Shown piece by piece: positions 17,590 to 26,753 of a stretch of DNA of 52,774 bases. The translations under genes were made by a program, and so were the position numbers. The notes under the pieces were generated by a model. It did not search any database, had not been told where the DNA came from, and saw only the letters and a program-made list of their open reading frames with translations. Source of the DNA: Paludibacteraceae bacterium (GTDB lineage: Bacteria; Bacteroidota; Bacteroidia; Bacteroidales; Paludibacteraceae); the NCBI GenBank assembly GCA_905235225.1, contig CAJOKE010000009.1, positions 1 through 52,774 of the forward strand, in the 5' to 3' direction. The stretch's first letter is position 1. Each line of letters begins with the position of its first letter.

Positions 17590-17781
17590 AATTCGCCGAA
17601 AAAATCGGAATTTGGCTCGCAAAAACACCAGTTTTAAGCATAAAAATTGCTATAACTTGTTGATTGTCAATTTGTACAAGATTTTTCATTGTAAAATGAC
17701 GACTTGTGCGAATTAGGAACAGCACTATAAACACAAGATATATTCGCAAGAAAATTGACACCTTAATATAAATATAAAGAT
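17590..17781 (+). other. Long 5' leader of nrdD
   Basis: About 190 untranslated bases between the predicted transcription start and ATG 17782. It has small inverted repeats such as CGAATTCG and an ACACAAGATATATTCG segment with weak resemblance to half an NrdR box. I found no known riboswitch core. Its length compared with the 22-107-base leaders elsewhere here suggests post-transcriptional or repressor control. Confidence 0.4.
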
Positions 17782-19881
17782 ATGGAAACGTATATCGTTA
17801 AACGAGACGGCAAAAAAGAGTTATTTGCCATTGACAAAATCAAGAATGCGATTGCCAAATCGTTCTTGGCTGCAAATGCTTTTGCTACGGAGGAAATCTT
17901 AACGGGGATATTAAGTCATTTGCGTATAACGAACGGCATTAGCGTGGAGGAAATTCAGAATCAGGTAGAGGTTGCTTTGATGTCTGAGGGATATTATCAA
18001 GTTGCCAAACGGTACATGCTCTATCGCGCCCAGCATTCCGAAGACCGTGAGACACAGGCACGCTTGGAGTTTTTGATGAGCTATTGCCAAGCAAAGAATG
18101 CTGCTGAGGGAAGCAAGTATGATGCCAATGCCAATGTGGAGAACAAGAATATCGCCACTTTGATAGGTGAACTGCCCAAGCAGGGTTTCATCCGTTTGAA
18201 CAGGCGTCTTCTGACCGAGCGCATCAAAGAGATGTTCGGACGCGAATTGGCAGACCGCTATATTTCGCTGCTGACTCAACATTTCATCTACAAAAACGAT
18301 GAGACGAATCTTGCCAATTACTGTGCCTCCATCACTATGTATCCGTGGTTGTTAAACGGCACGAAGGCACTTGGCGGCAATGCAACTGCGCCGAATAACC
18401 TCAAGTCGTTCTGCGGCGGATTCATCAATATGGTGTTTATCGTATCGTCCATGCTGTCAGGTGCTTGTGCAACGCCGGAATTCCTGATGTACATGAACTA
18501 TTTCATCGGAATGGAATACGGAAAAGATTATTATAAACGTGCAGACGAAATAGTGGATCTCAGTATTCGCAAGCGTACGATTGACAAAGTTATAACCGAT
18601 TATTTCCAGCAGGTTGTTTATTCCATCAATCAGCCGTCAGGTGCGCGTAATTTCCAATCCGTATTCTGGAATATCAGCTACTATGACCGTTATTACTTTG
18701 AGTCGCTGTTCGGCAACTTCGTTTTTCCAAACGGTGAAAAGCCGGATTGGGATGGTTTGAACTGGTTGCAGAAGCGTTTCATGAAGTGGTTCAATAACGA
18801 GCGTCTGCACGCTGTACTGACCTTCCCGGTCGAGACGATGGCACTGCTTGCCGAGAACGGAGATGTGAAAGACAAAGAGTATGCAGATTTTACGGCAGAA
18901 ATGTATGCCGAGGGTCACTCTTTCTTTACATATCTTAGTGACAATGCAGATTCATTATCTTCCTGCTGCCGTCTTCGTAATGAGATTACCGACAACGGAT
19001 TCAGTTATACCTTGGGTGCGGGTGGCGTAAGCACGGGTTCAAAGTCTGTACTGACAATCAACCTCAATCGTGCTATCCAATATGCAGTACGCAACAATAT
19101 TCCGTATCAAAACTACATAGAGGAGATAGTTGATCTGATGCATAAAGTGCAGTTGGCATATAACGAAAACCTGAAGACCTTACAGGAGCGTGGAATGCTT
19201 CCGCTCTTTGATGCCGGTTTCATCAATATCGGCCGCCAATACCTGACAATCGGAGTTAACGGTCTTGTTGAGGCAGCGGAATTCCTTGGTATTGAGATTA
19301 GTGACAATGAACGCTACACCAACTATGTACAAGAGGTTCTGGGCATTATTGAGAAACTCAACAAGCAATATCGCACAAAAGAGGTGATGTTCAACTGCGA
19401 GATGATTCCTGCCGAAAATGTAGGTGTTAAACATGCCAAGTGGGATAAAGAGGACGGCTATGTCGTGCCGCGTGACTGCTATAATAGTTACTTCTACATC
19501 GTAGAGGATAAAGACACCACAGTTTTAGACCGTTTCCGTCTTCATGGCAGAAAGTACATTGAACACCTGACCGGCGGTTCGGCTTTACACTGCAACCTTG
19601 ATGAGCATTTGTCGCGTGAACAATACAGACAATTACTGCGTGTCGCGGCGGTTGAGGGATGTAACTACTTTACATTCAATATCCCGAATACAATCTGTAA
19701 CGATTGCGGACATATAGACAAACGTTACCTCCATGAGTGTCCGAATTGCCATTCGGAGAATGTGGATTACTTGACCCGTGTCATTGGATATATGAAGCGT
19801 GTAAGTAATTTCTCCGCAGCGCGTCAGAAAGAGGCGGCACGTCGTTATTACGCTGATAAACAGCAGGTTCCGACATGCTAA
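17782..19881 (+). CDS. nrdD: Anaerobic ribonucleoside-triphosphate reductase (class III)
   Basis: Oxygen-sensitive glycyl-radical enzyme that reduces NTPs to dNTPs. Length 699 residues. The N-terminus METYIVKRDGKKELFAIDKI begins an ATP-cone allosteric domain (about residues 1-95). The C-terminus has the four-Cys zinc site in CNDCGHIDKRYLHECPNCHS and the glycyl radical loop RVIGYMKR (Gly about residue 669), with SNFSAARQKEAARR after it. The paired activase gene nrdG follows 38 bases downstream, across a hairpin at 19890-19911. Confidence 0.97.
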   Translation: METYIVKRDGKKELFAIDKIKNAIAKSFLAANAFATEEILTGILSHLRITNGISVEEIQNQVEVALMSEGYYQVAKRYMLYRAQHSEDRETQARLEFLMSYCQAKNAAEGSKYDANANVENKNIATLIGELPKQGFIRLNRRLLTERIKEMFGRELADRYISLLTQHFIYKNDETNLANYCASITMYPWLLNGTKALGGNATAPNNLKSFCGGFINMVFIVSSMLSGACATPEFLMYMNYFIGMEYGKDYYKRADEIVDLSIRKRTIDKVITDYFQQVVYSINQPSGARNFQSVFWNISYYDRYYFESLFGNFVFPNGEKPDWDGLNWLQKRFMKWFNNERLHAVLTFPVETMALLAENGDVKDKEYADFTAEMYAEGHSFFTYLSDNADSLSSCCRLRNEITDNGFSYTLGAGGVSTGSKSVLTINLNRAIQYAVRNNIPYQNYIEEIVDLMHKVQLAYNENLKTLQERGMLPLFDAGFINIGRQYLTIGVNGLVEAAEFLGIEISDNERYTNYVQEVLGIIEKLNKQYRTKEVMFNCEMIPAENVGVKHAKWDKEDGYVVPRDCYNSYFYIVEDKDTTVLDRFRLHGRKYIEHLTGGSALHCNLDEHLSREQYRQLLRVAAVEGCNYFTFNIPNTICNDCGHIDKRYLHECPNCHSENVDYLTRVIGYMKRVSNFSAARQKEAARRYYADKQQVPTC

Positions 19882-19889
19882 ATTAAATA

Positions 19890-19916
19890 GAGACGGTCTT
19901 TGCACCGTCTCTTTCT
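19890..19916 (+). terminator. Hairpin with T-rich tail between nrdD and nrdG
   Basis: Perfect 8-bp stem GAGACGGT/ACCGTCTC, 6-base loop, then TTTCTT. The nrdG start codon comes 8 bases after the stem, so it may be a partial terminator or a structure that limits nrdG translation. Confidence 0.65.
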
Positions 19917-19919
19917 TCA

Positions 19920-20378
19920 ATGAAGGTAGCGTCATTTGAAATAGTGTTTCAGGAAGTACCTGGGGAAGTGACCCTTGCGTTGAATATTTCAGGGTGTCCT
20001 AATCATTGCAAAGGCTGCCATAGTCCTCATTTGTGGAATGAAACAGGTGAAGAATTGACAGTAGAATTGATGGATGCTTTGATAGCCCGGTACGCACCCG
20101 GAATAACATGCGTATGTTTTATGGGTGGTGACCAAGATGAGGCATACGTTGCAGCCTTGGCGGAACATGTTCATCACCAAGGACTTAAGGCTGCATGGTA
20201 CACAGGACGGAATAAAGATATGACTAATCCCAAACTCGCCGTATTGTTTGACTATATCAAAACAGGACCGTATATAGAAGCCTGTGGCGGACTGAAAAGC
20301 CCCAATACAAATCAACGGTTTTATCGGCGTGAGGCTGAACATTGGGTGGATCAAACAGCTTTGTTTAGAAAAAAATAA
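19920..20378 (+). CDS. nrdG: Anaerobic ribonucleotide reductase activating protein
   Basis: Radical SAM activase that creates the glycyl radical on NrdD. The 152-residue protein carries the [4Fe-4S] motif C26-x3-C30-x2-C33 in SGCPNHCKGCHSPHLWN and the SAM-side CFMGGDQDEA segment. The ATG follows directly on the hairpin with no Shine-Dalgarno. Its length matches short NrdG proteins. Confidence 0.95.
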   Translation: MKVASFEIVFQEVPGEVTLALNISGCPNHCKGCHSPHLWNETGEELTVELMDALIARYAPGITCVCFMGGDQDEAYVAALAEHVHHQGLKAAWYTGRNKDMTNPKLAVLFDYIKTGPYIEACGGLKSPNTNQRFYRREAEHWVDQTALFRKK

Positions 20379-20388
20379 GGTATAAAAT

Positions 20389-22059
20389 ATGGATTTCTTG
20401 AATTATTTGTTTATTGAGCCGAGTATTATCCAGTCTATCGTTGTGTTGACGATGACCATATTCTTGGGATTATGGGTAGGGGAGCATACTCGTATCAAGA
20501 ATTTCACGTTAGGCATAACGTGGATTTTGTTTTTAGGCATAATCCTGTCGCACTTCGGACTGAAACTGCTGCCTCAGGTTGCCGGATTTGCCCGTGATTT
20601 CGGTTTGATATTGTTTGTGTATTCGATTGGTCTGCAAGTCGGTCCGTCATTTTTTTCATCATTCGGTAAAGGTGGCTTGAAATTAAACGGGTTTGCGGCA
20701 TCCATTGTATTGCTGGGTGTATTAGTGACCGTTATTATTTCGCTTGTTTCAAAGGAAGATATGGCAACGATGGTCGGTGTCATGTCCGGTGCAATAACCA
20801 ACACGCCTTCGCTTGGTGCGGCGGAACAGACATATACAGATATTAGCGGCACAACTCATCCATCTATTGCTACAGGTTATGCTGTGGCATATCCTTTGGG
20901 GGTGTTGGGAATCATCTTTTCCATGCTCCTCATTAAGTGGATCTTCCGTATCACAACGCAAAAAGAAGCGTCTGATGTCAGACAACATAATGCACAGAAT
21001 GCCAAGGAACCCGTATTGAGCGATGTGTTGATTAACAATCCACAGATTAAGGATATGACTATTCAGCAGCTGCATCATACGCTTACAATCCCGATGGTGA
21101 TCAGCCGCGTCATCCGTCCTGACAAATCGGAAGTTGTTCCTCAGAATGATACGCATATCGGAGTGGGGGATACTTTGCGTGTTCTCACGGACACGGATCA
21201 TCTAAGTTCGCTGGCACTGATTGGTGCGGCGGAACATAAGAAAACAGCAGCTGTTCACTCTTCATCTAATTTGATTTCACGTAAAATCGTTGTGACTCGA
21301 CCTGAATGGAATGGCAAACAGATACGGCATTTGGGTGTGAACAACCAGTATCATGTCACGATTACACGTATTAACCGCGCCGGAATTGACTTGATTGCCA
21401 CTTCTAATTTGCGCTTGCAGGTAGGCGACCGAATGACTGTTGTCGGCGATAAGGATGATGTGCAGCGTGTTGCGGATTTGTTCGGAAACGAGATGAAGAA
21501 ACTGGATGTCCCTAACTTGATTCCAATCTTTTTTGGTATCATGTTGGGCGTCAGTCTCGGAGTATTGCCTATTGCTATTCCCGGGCTTTCCAGTCCGTTC
21601 AAACTCGGATTGGCGGGCGGTTCGCTCATCGTAGCAATACTTATCGGGCGATTCGGACCGTATTATCATATGGTGACTTTTGCGACAACCAGTGCCAATT
21701 TTATGGTGCGCGAGATTGGTTTGGCACTCTTCCTTGCTTCGGTCGGTCTTGGTGCAGGCGGCGAGTTCGTTTCCACCATTGCAGAAGGTGGTTGGATTTG
21801 GATAATATACGGTGTGCTAATCACAATAATTCCGTTGCTTGTAATGGGCTTTATTGCACGAAAATGGGGCAAATTGGACTACTTCACTTTGATGGGTATG
21901 ATTGCCGGCAGTACTACCGATCCACCGGCTTTGGCTTTTGCTTCGGAGACATCCGAAGGGTTGGATAATGCGAATGTGGCATATGCAACAGTCTATCCGT
22001 TGTCCATGTTCCTGCGTGTCATGGCTGCACAGCTATTAATAATATTCTTCTGCGCATAG
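20389..22059 (+). CDS. AAE-type transporter (aspartate:alanine exchanger family)
   Basis: Inner-membrane protein of 556 residues with the YidE/AspT layout: a hydrophobic N-terminal half (about residues 10-190), two tandem cytosolic TrkA-C (RCK_C) domains (about 200-370; VGDTLRVLTD and VGDRMTVVGDKDDVQRVADL), and a second membrane half with GLSSPFKLGLAGGSLIVAIL and GLALFLASVGLGAGGEF. The inverted duplicated halves and GAITNTPSLGAAEQ / AGSTTDPPALAFA repeats are family hallmarks. Substrate unknown: AspT exchanges aspartate and alanine, other members are uncharacterised. It starts 10 bases after nrdG, in the same operon. Confidence 0.9.
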   Translation: MDFLNYLFIEPSIIQSIVVLTMTIFLGLWVGEHTRIKNFTLGITWILFLGIILSHFGLKLLPQVAGFARDFGLILFVYSIGLQVGPSFFSSFGKGGLKLNGFAASIVLLGVLVTVIISLVSKEDMATMVGVMSGAITNTPSLGAAEQTYTDISGTTHPSIATGYAVAYPLGVLGIIFSMLLIKWIFRITTQKEASDVRQHNAQNAKEPVLSDVLINNPQIKDMTIQQLHHTLTIPMVISRVIRPDKSEVVPQNDTHIGVGDTLRVLTDTDHLSSLALIGAAEHKKTAAVHSSSNLISRKIVVTRPEWNGKQIRHLGVNNQYHVTITRINRAGIDLIATSNLRLQVGDRMTVVGDKDDVQRVADLFGNEMKKLDVPNLIPIFFGIMLGVSLGVLPIAIPGLSSPFKLGLAGGSLIVAILIGRFGPYYHMVTFATTSANFMVREIGLALFLASVGLGAGGEFVSTIAEGGWIWIIYGVLITIIPLLVMGFIARKWGKLDYFTLMGMIAGSTTDPPALAFASETSEGLDNANVAYATVYPLSMFLRVMAAQLLIIFFCA

Positions 22060-22084
22060 TGATAACCATAATAAATAACGTATT

Positions 22085-22870
22085 ATGCAGTTAAAGAAAA
22101 CATATACACCTCGGACTTATGACACCAAACGTCCGCCGGAAAAGGAAATGCTATTCGGAATCCGGGCTGTTTTGGAAGCAATAGAAGCCGGAAAAGTATT
22201 GGACAAGGTTCTTGTTCGTAGGGACATGACATCGTCCATTGGACGTGAGTTGCTGGATAAATTAGATGGTACCAATACACCTGTCCAGCGTGTGCCGGTG
22301 GAGAAATTAAACCAGTATACTGACAAGAACCACCAAGGTGTTATAGCCTTCCTTAGTCCGATAGAGTTCTATCCGTTGGATAATCTTGTGCAGGGACTAT
22401 ACGATGAGGGTAAGGTACCGCTTCTGGTGATGTTGGACGGCGTAACGGATGTCCGTAACTTCGGGGCAATTGCGCGCACGTGTGTATGTGCCGGTGTAGA
22501 TGCGCTGGTTGTCGGTACACGCGGCAGTGCAGCGATTAACGGAGATGCCGTAAAAGCGTCTGCCGGAGCTCTGCACACTTTGCCCGTCTGCAAAGTTGAA
22601 AACATGCAGAATGCACTGCGTTATCTTCAGCAATGCGGCTTGCGTATTGTGGCGGCAACAGAACATACTGATCGCAATTATACGGAAGTTGACATGACGG
22701 TGCCGACATGTATCGTCATGGGGTCCGAGGAAAGGGGGATTTATGAGGAAAACCTCAAACTATGCACTGACAAAGTCCGCTTGCCTATGACCGGCGTCAT
22801 TGAATCGCTCAATGTGTCTGTAGCGGCCGGTGTCTTTATTTACGAAGCTATTAGACAACGTAATAAATAA
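22085..22870 (+). CDS. rlmB: 23S rRNA (guanosine-2'-O-)-methyltransferase RlmB
   Basis: SPOUT/TrmH-family enzyme that 2'-O-methylates the 23S rRNA P-loop guanosine (G2251 in E. coli). Of 261 residues, the N-terminal substrate-binding domain starts MLFGIRAVLEAIEAGKVLDK and the catalytic trefoil-knot domain has the motifs DGVTDVRNFGAIARTC, MGSEERGI and VIESLNVSVAAGVFIYEAIR. All three SPOUT motifs are intact. Family members methylating tRNA also exist, but the full N-terminal domain favours RlmB. Confidence 0.93.
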   Translation: MQLKKTYTPRTYDTKRPPEKEMLFGIRAVLEAIEAGKVLDKVLVRRDMTSSIGRELLDKLDGTNTPVQRVPVEKLNQYTDKNHQGVIAFLSPIEFYPLDNLVQGLYDEGKVPLLVMLDGVTDVRNFGAIARTCVCAGVDALVVGTRGSAAINGDAVKASAGALHTLPVCKVENMQNALRYLQQCGLRIVAATEHTDRNYTEVDMTVPTCIVMGSEERGIYEENLKLCTDKVRLPMTGVIESLNVSVAAGVFIYEAIRQRNK

Positions 22871-22888
22871 TCCTAAGAATCATCTGTT

Positions 22889-23572
22889 TTGACTGTCTTA
22901 TACGAAGATAATCATATTATAGCCGTCAATAAGACCTGCAATGAGATTGTACAAGGGGACAAAACCGGCGATACTCCTTTGTCCGAGACGGTTAAGGAGT
23001 ATATAAAAGCAAAGTACAATAAGCCCGGCGAGGTCTTTCTGGGGGTTACACACAGGCTTGACCGTCCGACAAGCGGGATCGTTTTGTTTGCGAGGACTTC
23101 AAAAGCGTTAATACGCCTGAATGAAATGTTCAAATCGCACGAACTAATTCAGAAGACCTATTGGGCGATTGTTCAAGGTTCACCGAAGTTACCTCAAGCA
23201 TGTTTGGAGAATTGGCTTGTCCGCAACGAAAAACAGAACAAGTCTTTTATTACCAAACCCGAAGCAAAGGATGCTAAATTGGCAATCCTCACATATAAAA
23301 CGCTCTGCAGGGGAGAGCATTATTCTTTGCTTGAGATTCATCTGAAGACCGGACGGCATCACCAGATCCGTTGCCAGTTGGCAGCAATAGGCTGCCCCGT
23401 TAAAGGCGATCTTAAATATGGGGCAAAGCGTAGTAATCCGGACGGCGGAATTTGTCTGCATGCGCGGGAAATAGCATTTGAACACCCGGTTTCGCATGCT
23501 CACATTACTATAACCGCTCCCACACCCGATGATAATCTCTGGCAATCTTTAACCGCACTCATCCAATCCTGA
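22889..23572 (+). CDS. RluA-family RNA pseudouridine synthase
   Basis: Isomerises uridine to pseudouridine in RNA; the exact target cannot be read from sequence. The 227-residue protein has the catalytic HRLDRPTSG motif (Asp58) and the KTGRHHQIRCQLA block of the RluA group. No S4 domain is present. No ATG exists between the rlmB stop and the conserved N-terminus (VLYEDNHIIAVNK), so the start is TTG at 22889, 18 bases after rlmB. Confidence 0.9.
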   Translation: MTVLYEDNHIIAVNKTCNEIVQGDKTGDTPLSETVKEYIKAKYNKPGEVFLGVTHRLDRPTSGIVLFARTSKALIRLNEMFKSHELIQKTYWAIVQGSPKLPQACLENWLVRNEKQNKSFITKPEAKDAKLAILTYKTLCRGEHYSLLEIHLKTGRHHQIRCQLAAIGCPVKGDLKYGAKRSNPDGGICLHAREIAFEHPVSHAHITITAPTPDDNLWQSLTALIQS

Positions 23573-23573
23573 A

Positions 23574-26500
23574 ATGACTCCTTCACCACAAACATTGACA
23601 GTGTGCCGCGCCTCGGCTGGAACAGGGAAAACATACACTCTGGCTGCCAATTATGTGGCATTACTGTTCAGCAAGCAGAGCTACCGTTCCATTCTTGCCG
23701 TGACTTTTACCAACAAGGCAACGCAGGAAATGAAAGACCGTATCCTGCTTTTCCTTGATAATATTGCTAATAACACAGGAGCCGATGCAGACGCCGCTTT
23801 ACGGGCAGTTCGAAGCCGCATGATTGCCAATCTGTCAGCATCGGATGATGAGCTGCGCGCTGATGCCGCGCGGTATTATAGAAATATGTTGGAAGATTAT
23901 GATAATATTCATATCTCAACTATTGATACTTTCCTCATGCAACTGCTGAACGGCTTGGGACAAATGCTTGATGACGCCTCGGCGGGGGCGCAGGTTGAAT
24001 TGGATCTGCCGCAAATCATTTCCGTTGCAGTTGATAATCTTCTGACGAGACCTGTTGTAAAGGACACGATGTTCAGACATCTTGCCAATTATGTGACGGA
24101 GCGTTTGGAAGCCGGAAAAAGCTGGGACATACGGTCGCAATTGCGCGAAATAGCTCTAAAGCTTTATACCGAATCGGTGCAACAATTGGATGCCGCAGGG
24201 CAAATCGTTTTTGACGCTGAAGTCATTCTGAAATACAAGGCAAATTGCGATTGGCGGCAGGCGGCGGCATTAAGGGATTTGAACAGCCTTTATGCCGAAT
24301 GGCGGGATTGGAAAACTGCCGATGACGGCATTTCCGGAGCTACCTATATTGACAAATTTATTGCGGAAATTGCTACGTACTTGGACGGGACATGTAAGGA
24401 AAAAGATATGTTCCGCGGATTTACGGATTCAGTCCGAACCAAACTGGTTGCCGAGAAAGGAGCATCCTTGCGTGCCAAATATAAAAATGATGTCAGAAGG
24501 GCGGACTATGTTGTTGAAGCATTGGTGCGGCTTGACGAACTGTGTCATCTCTGTGCACGGGCTTATAATACATATCGTTGTACAGTTGCCTTGCTGAATG
24601 ATATGGCATTGATGACCGCGTTGCGTGCTGAGATTCAGGCCGTTTTGGTTGAGCAAAATACGGTTCTGCTTGCCCAGACTGCGGACAAACTGCACCGTGC
24701 AATGGCTGTCGGGGATGCTGACTTTATTCTGGAAAAAGCAGGCATCCGCTATCGGCACATTATGCTGGATGAGTTTCAGGATACATCTGTCTTGCAATGG
24801 GAAAACTTCAAACCCTTGGTTGAGGAAATACTGGCTAATGGCGGTACCGTTTTTATTGTGGGTGATATCAAGCAGAGTATTTATCGCTGGCGGAACGGTA
24901 ATTGGCAAATCATGGCGGGATTGAATACTGGCACGCCGGTCATCGGACCATATTATCATGATATGCCGCTTATACGGAATTTCAGGTCGGCACGGGAAAT
25001 AGTACAATTTAACCTCACATTGTTCCGACAACTGACTGCTGACGGATATGGAAATGAGTTCGCCGAATCTTTGTATGACGAACAATACGGCACACATGAT
25101 ATCACCGATTATTACAGGGCCGGACACGAAGGCGGAATGGTTAGGCTTTCCCTCTATCCCTATGCCAAAGACAGAACTTTCGCAAGTGCTGCTGATGCCA
25201 AAGATTCCATTATGGCAGCGATGTTTGATGAAATCCTGCTACGGCTGCAATGTGGAGAATCGCCCTCGGATATGCTTATTTTGGTTCGGGGACACAAGGA
25301 AGCTGAAACAATCGTTTCCTTTTTCCGCTCGTTGTTACCGGATACCCCTCTCTTTGCGCAAACGCATATTGTCTCGTGCGACAGTTTTCATTTGGATGCT
25401 TCACTGTCTGTGCAGTTCTTAATCCGGTCTTTGCGGTGGCGGGTGTTGAATGATGATGTCGCCAAGTGGTATATAGCTCTTACTTTTCCCACTGCTGACA
25501 TTTCCGCTATCGAACAAATAAATATCGGGCTTCCGCTGAGCGAATTGCTTGAGGAATTGATAAAACTGCTGCCTTCGCAGCCCGCAACGGACATTTCATA
25601 TATTAATGCGCTTTTGGACGGAGTACATGATTATACTGCTAAGTATGGTGCTGACAAGGCGGCTTTTTTGCAGTACTGGGACGAAATAATGCATCTTCAG
25701 TCAATCGCCGCGCCGGCGGTGGACGCTATACGGATCATGACTATTCACACGGCAAAGGGCTTGGAGGCAAAGAATGTTTTCATTCCTTTTTGTTCTTGGA
25801 AAATGGAAGAGGACCGTCAGAAGGATATTCTATGGTGTGAGGCGAAGGCACTGCTTAAAGCTCCCGTCACCAAACTGAAACAGATTCCGTTGCGCATGTC
25901 TTCTGCTTTGGCTAATTCCGAGTATGAGCAGGAATATCGCAACGAACACATGCAGCAGCGGTTGGATAATCTCAATCTGCTTTATGTGGCACTTACACGC
26001 GCGCAGGATAATTTGTTTGTTTATGGTGATTTGTCCGAAAAACAAGTTTCGTCAAATGACACTGCTGCCGCATTGCTTTTACATGCGTTTGCGGGCAAGT
26101 GGACGGAAACGGACGACATAATGCAATTAACGTTCGGTGATGACAAGGCAGAACAAAAACCCCGCAGTGCTGCCAAGGGTAAAATGATTGACCGTTTCTC
26201 GTTTGACAAGGCGGAAACGCAGGAAGCACACTTGCATGTAGGCGAGCGGCCGGTTTTGTTCCGGATGAGTAGAGAGGCGGTGGACAGTTTGCTTTACGCT
26301 CCGAATGATAACCGCACTGCACGAATCGACCTCGGTAATATTTGTCACTCCGTTATGGAGCATATCGAGACACGCGAGGACTGTGCTGCTGCCATCAATG
26401 ACGCCCTGATGCGGGGACTCATCGCTGATGACAATATGGAGCGGGAAGTGACCCGCCTCGTCAATGCGGCTTGGACGAATATACAAATGAACGATTGGTT

Positions 26501-26753
26501 CTCCGGGCATTGGGAGCTTCTGCGGGAAACGACTTTCCTTACTGCCAATTCCGAACTGCGGCCGGACCGTGTGATGATTGACCGTGAAACCGGTACTGCC
26601 ATCGTGCTGGATTATAAGTTCGGACAGCCCGAAACAAAGCATATTCACCAAGTGCGGGAGTACATGCGTATCATGGTGCAGCTGCAATTCCGCCACGTGG
26701 AGGGTTATATTTGGTACGCTCAGGAAGCAAAATTACAATCAGTGGCTTTATGA
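23574..26753 (+). CDS. addA: UvrD/RecB-type helicase-nuclease, AddA-like subunit
   Basis: Large (1059-residue) subunit of an AddAB-type enzyme that resects double-strand breaks for recombination. Walker A ASAGTGKT is at residues 13-20, motif II MLDEFQDTS has Asp399, TIHTAKGLEAKNVFIPF and LLYVALTRAQDNLFVYG are helicase motifs V and VI, and the C-terminal RecB-family nuclease motif is VLDYKFGQPETKHIHQV (Asp1013, Lys1015). It starts 1 base after the pseudouridine synthase stop, and its own stop overlaps the next ATG (ATGA). Annotation pipelines often call this simply a UvrD-helicase domain protein. Confidence 0.9.
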   Translation: MTPSPQTLTVCRASAGTGKTYTLAANYVALLFSKQSYRSILAVTFTNKATQEMKDRILLFLDNIANNTGADADAALRAVRSRMIANLSASDDELRADAARYYRNMLEDYDNIHISTIDTFLMQLLNGLGQMLDDASAGAQVELDLPQIISVAVDNLLTRPVVKDTMFRHLANYVTERLEAGKSWDIRSQLREIALKLYTESVQQLDAAGQIVFDAEVILKYKANCDWRQAAALRDLNSLYAEWRDWKTADDGISGATYIDKFIAEIATYLDGTCKEKDMFRGFTDSVRTKLVAEKGASLRAKYKNDVRRADYVVEALVRLDELCHLCARAYNTYRCTVALLNDMALMTALRAEIQAVLVEQNTVLLAQTADKLHRAMAVGDADFILEKAGIRYRHIMLDEFQDTSVLQWENFKPLVEEILANGGTVFIVGDIKQSIYRWRNGNWQIMAGLNTGTPVIGPYYHDMPLIRNFRSAREIVQFNLTLFRQLTADGYGNEFAESLYDEQYGTHDITDYYRAGHEGGMVRLSLYPYAKDRTFASAADAKDSIMAAMFDEILLRLQCGESPSDMLILVRGHKEAETIVSFFRSLLPDTPLFAQTHIVSCDSFHLDASLSVQFLIRSLRWRVLNDDVAKWYIALTFPTADISAIEQINIGLPLSELLEELIKLLPSQPATDISYINALLDGVHDYTAKYGADKAAFLQYWDEIMHLQSIAAPAVDAIRIMTIHTAKGLEAKNVFIPFCSWKMEEDRQKDILWCEAKALLKAPVTKLKQIPLRMSSALANSEYEQEYRNEHMQQRLDNLNLLYVALTRAQDNLFVYGDLSEKQVSSNDTAAALLLHAFAGKWTETDDIMQLTFGDDKAEQKPRSAAKGKMIDRFSFDKAETQEAHLHVGERPVLFRMSREAVDSLLYAPNDNRTARIDLGNICHSVMEHIETREDCAAAINDALMRGLIADDNMEREVTRLVNAAWTNIQMNDWFSGHWELLRETTFLTANSELRPDRVMIDRETGTAIVLDYKFGQPETKHIHQVREYMRIMVQLQFRHVEGYIWYAQEAKLQSVAL

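Noticed and set aside
17727..17760. NrdR box upstream of nrdD
   Set aside because: ACACAAGATATATTCG matches only part of the consensus and no second box at the usual spacing was found.
26711..26749. Earlier start for AddB
   Set aside because: The ATGA overlap at 26750 is the usual coupling and leads directly into the conserved N-terminus.
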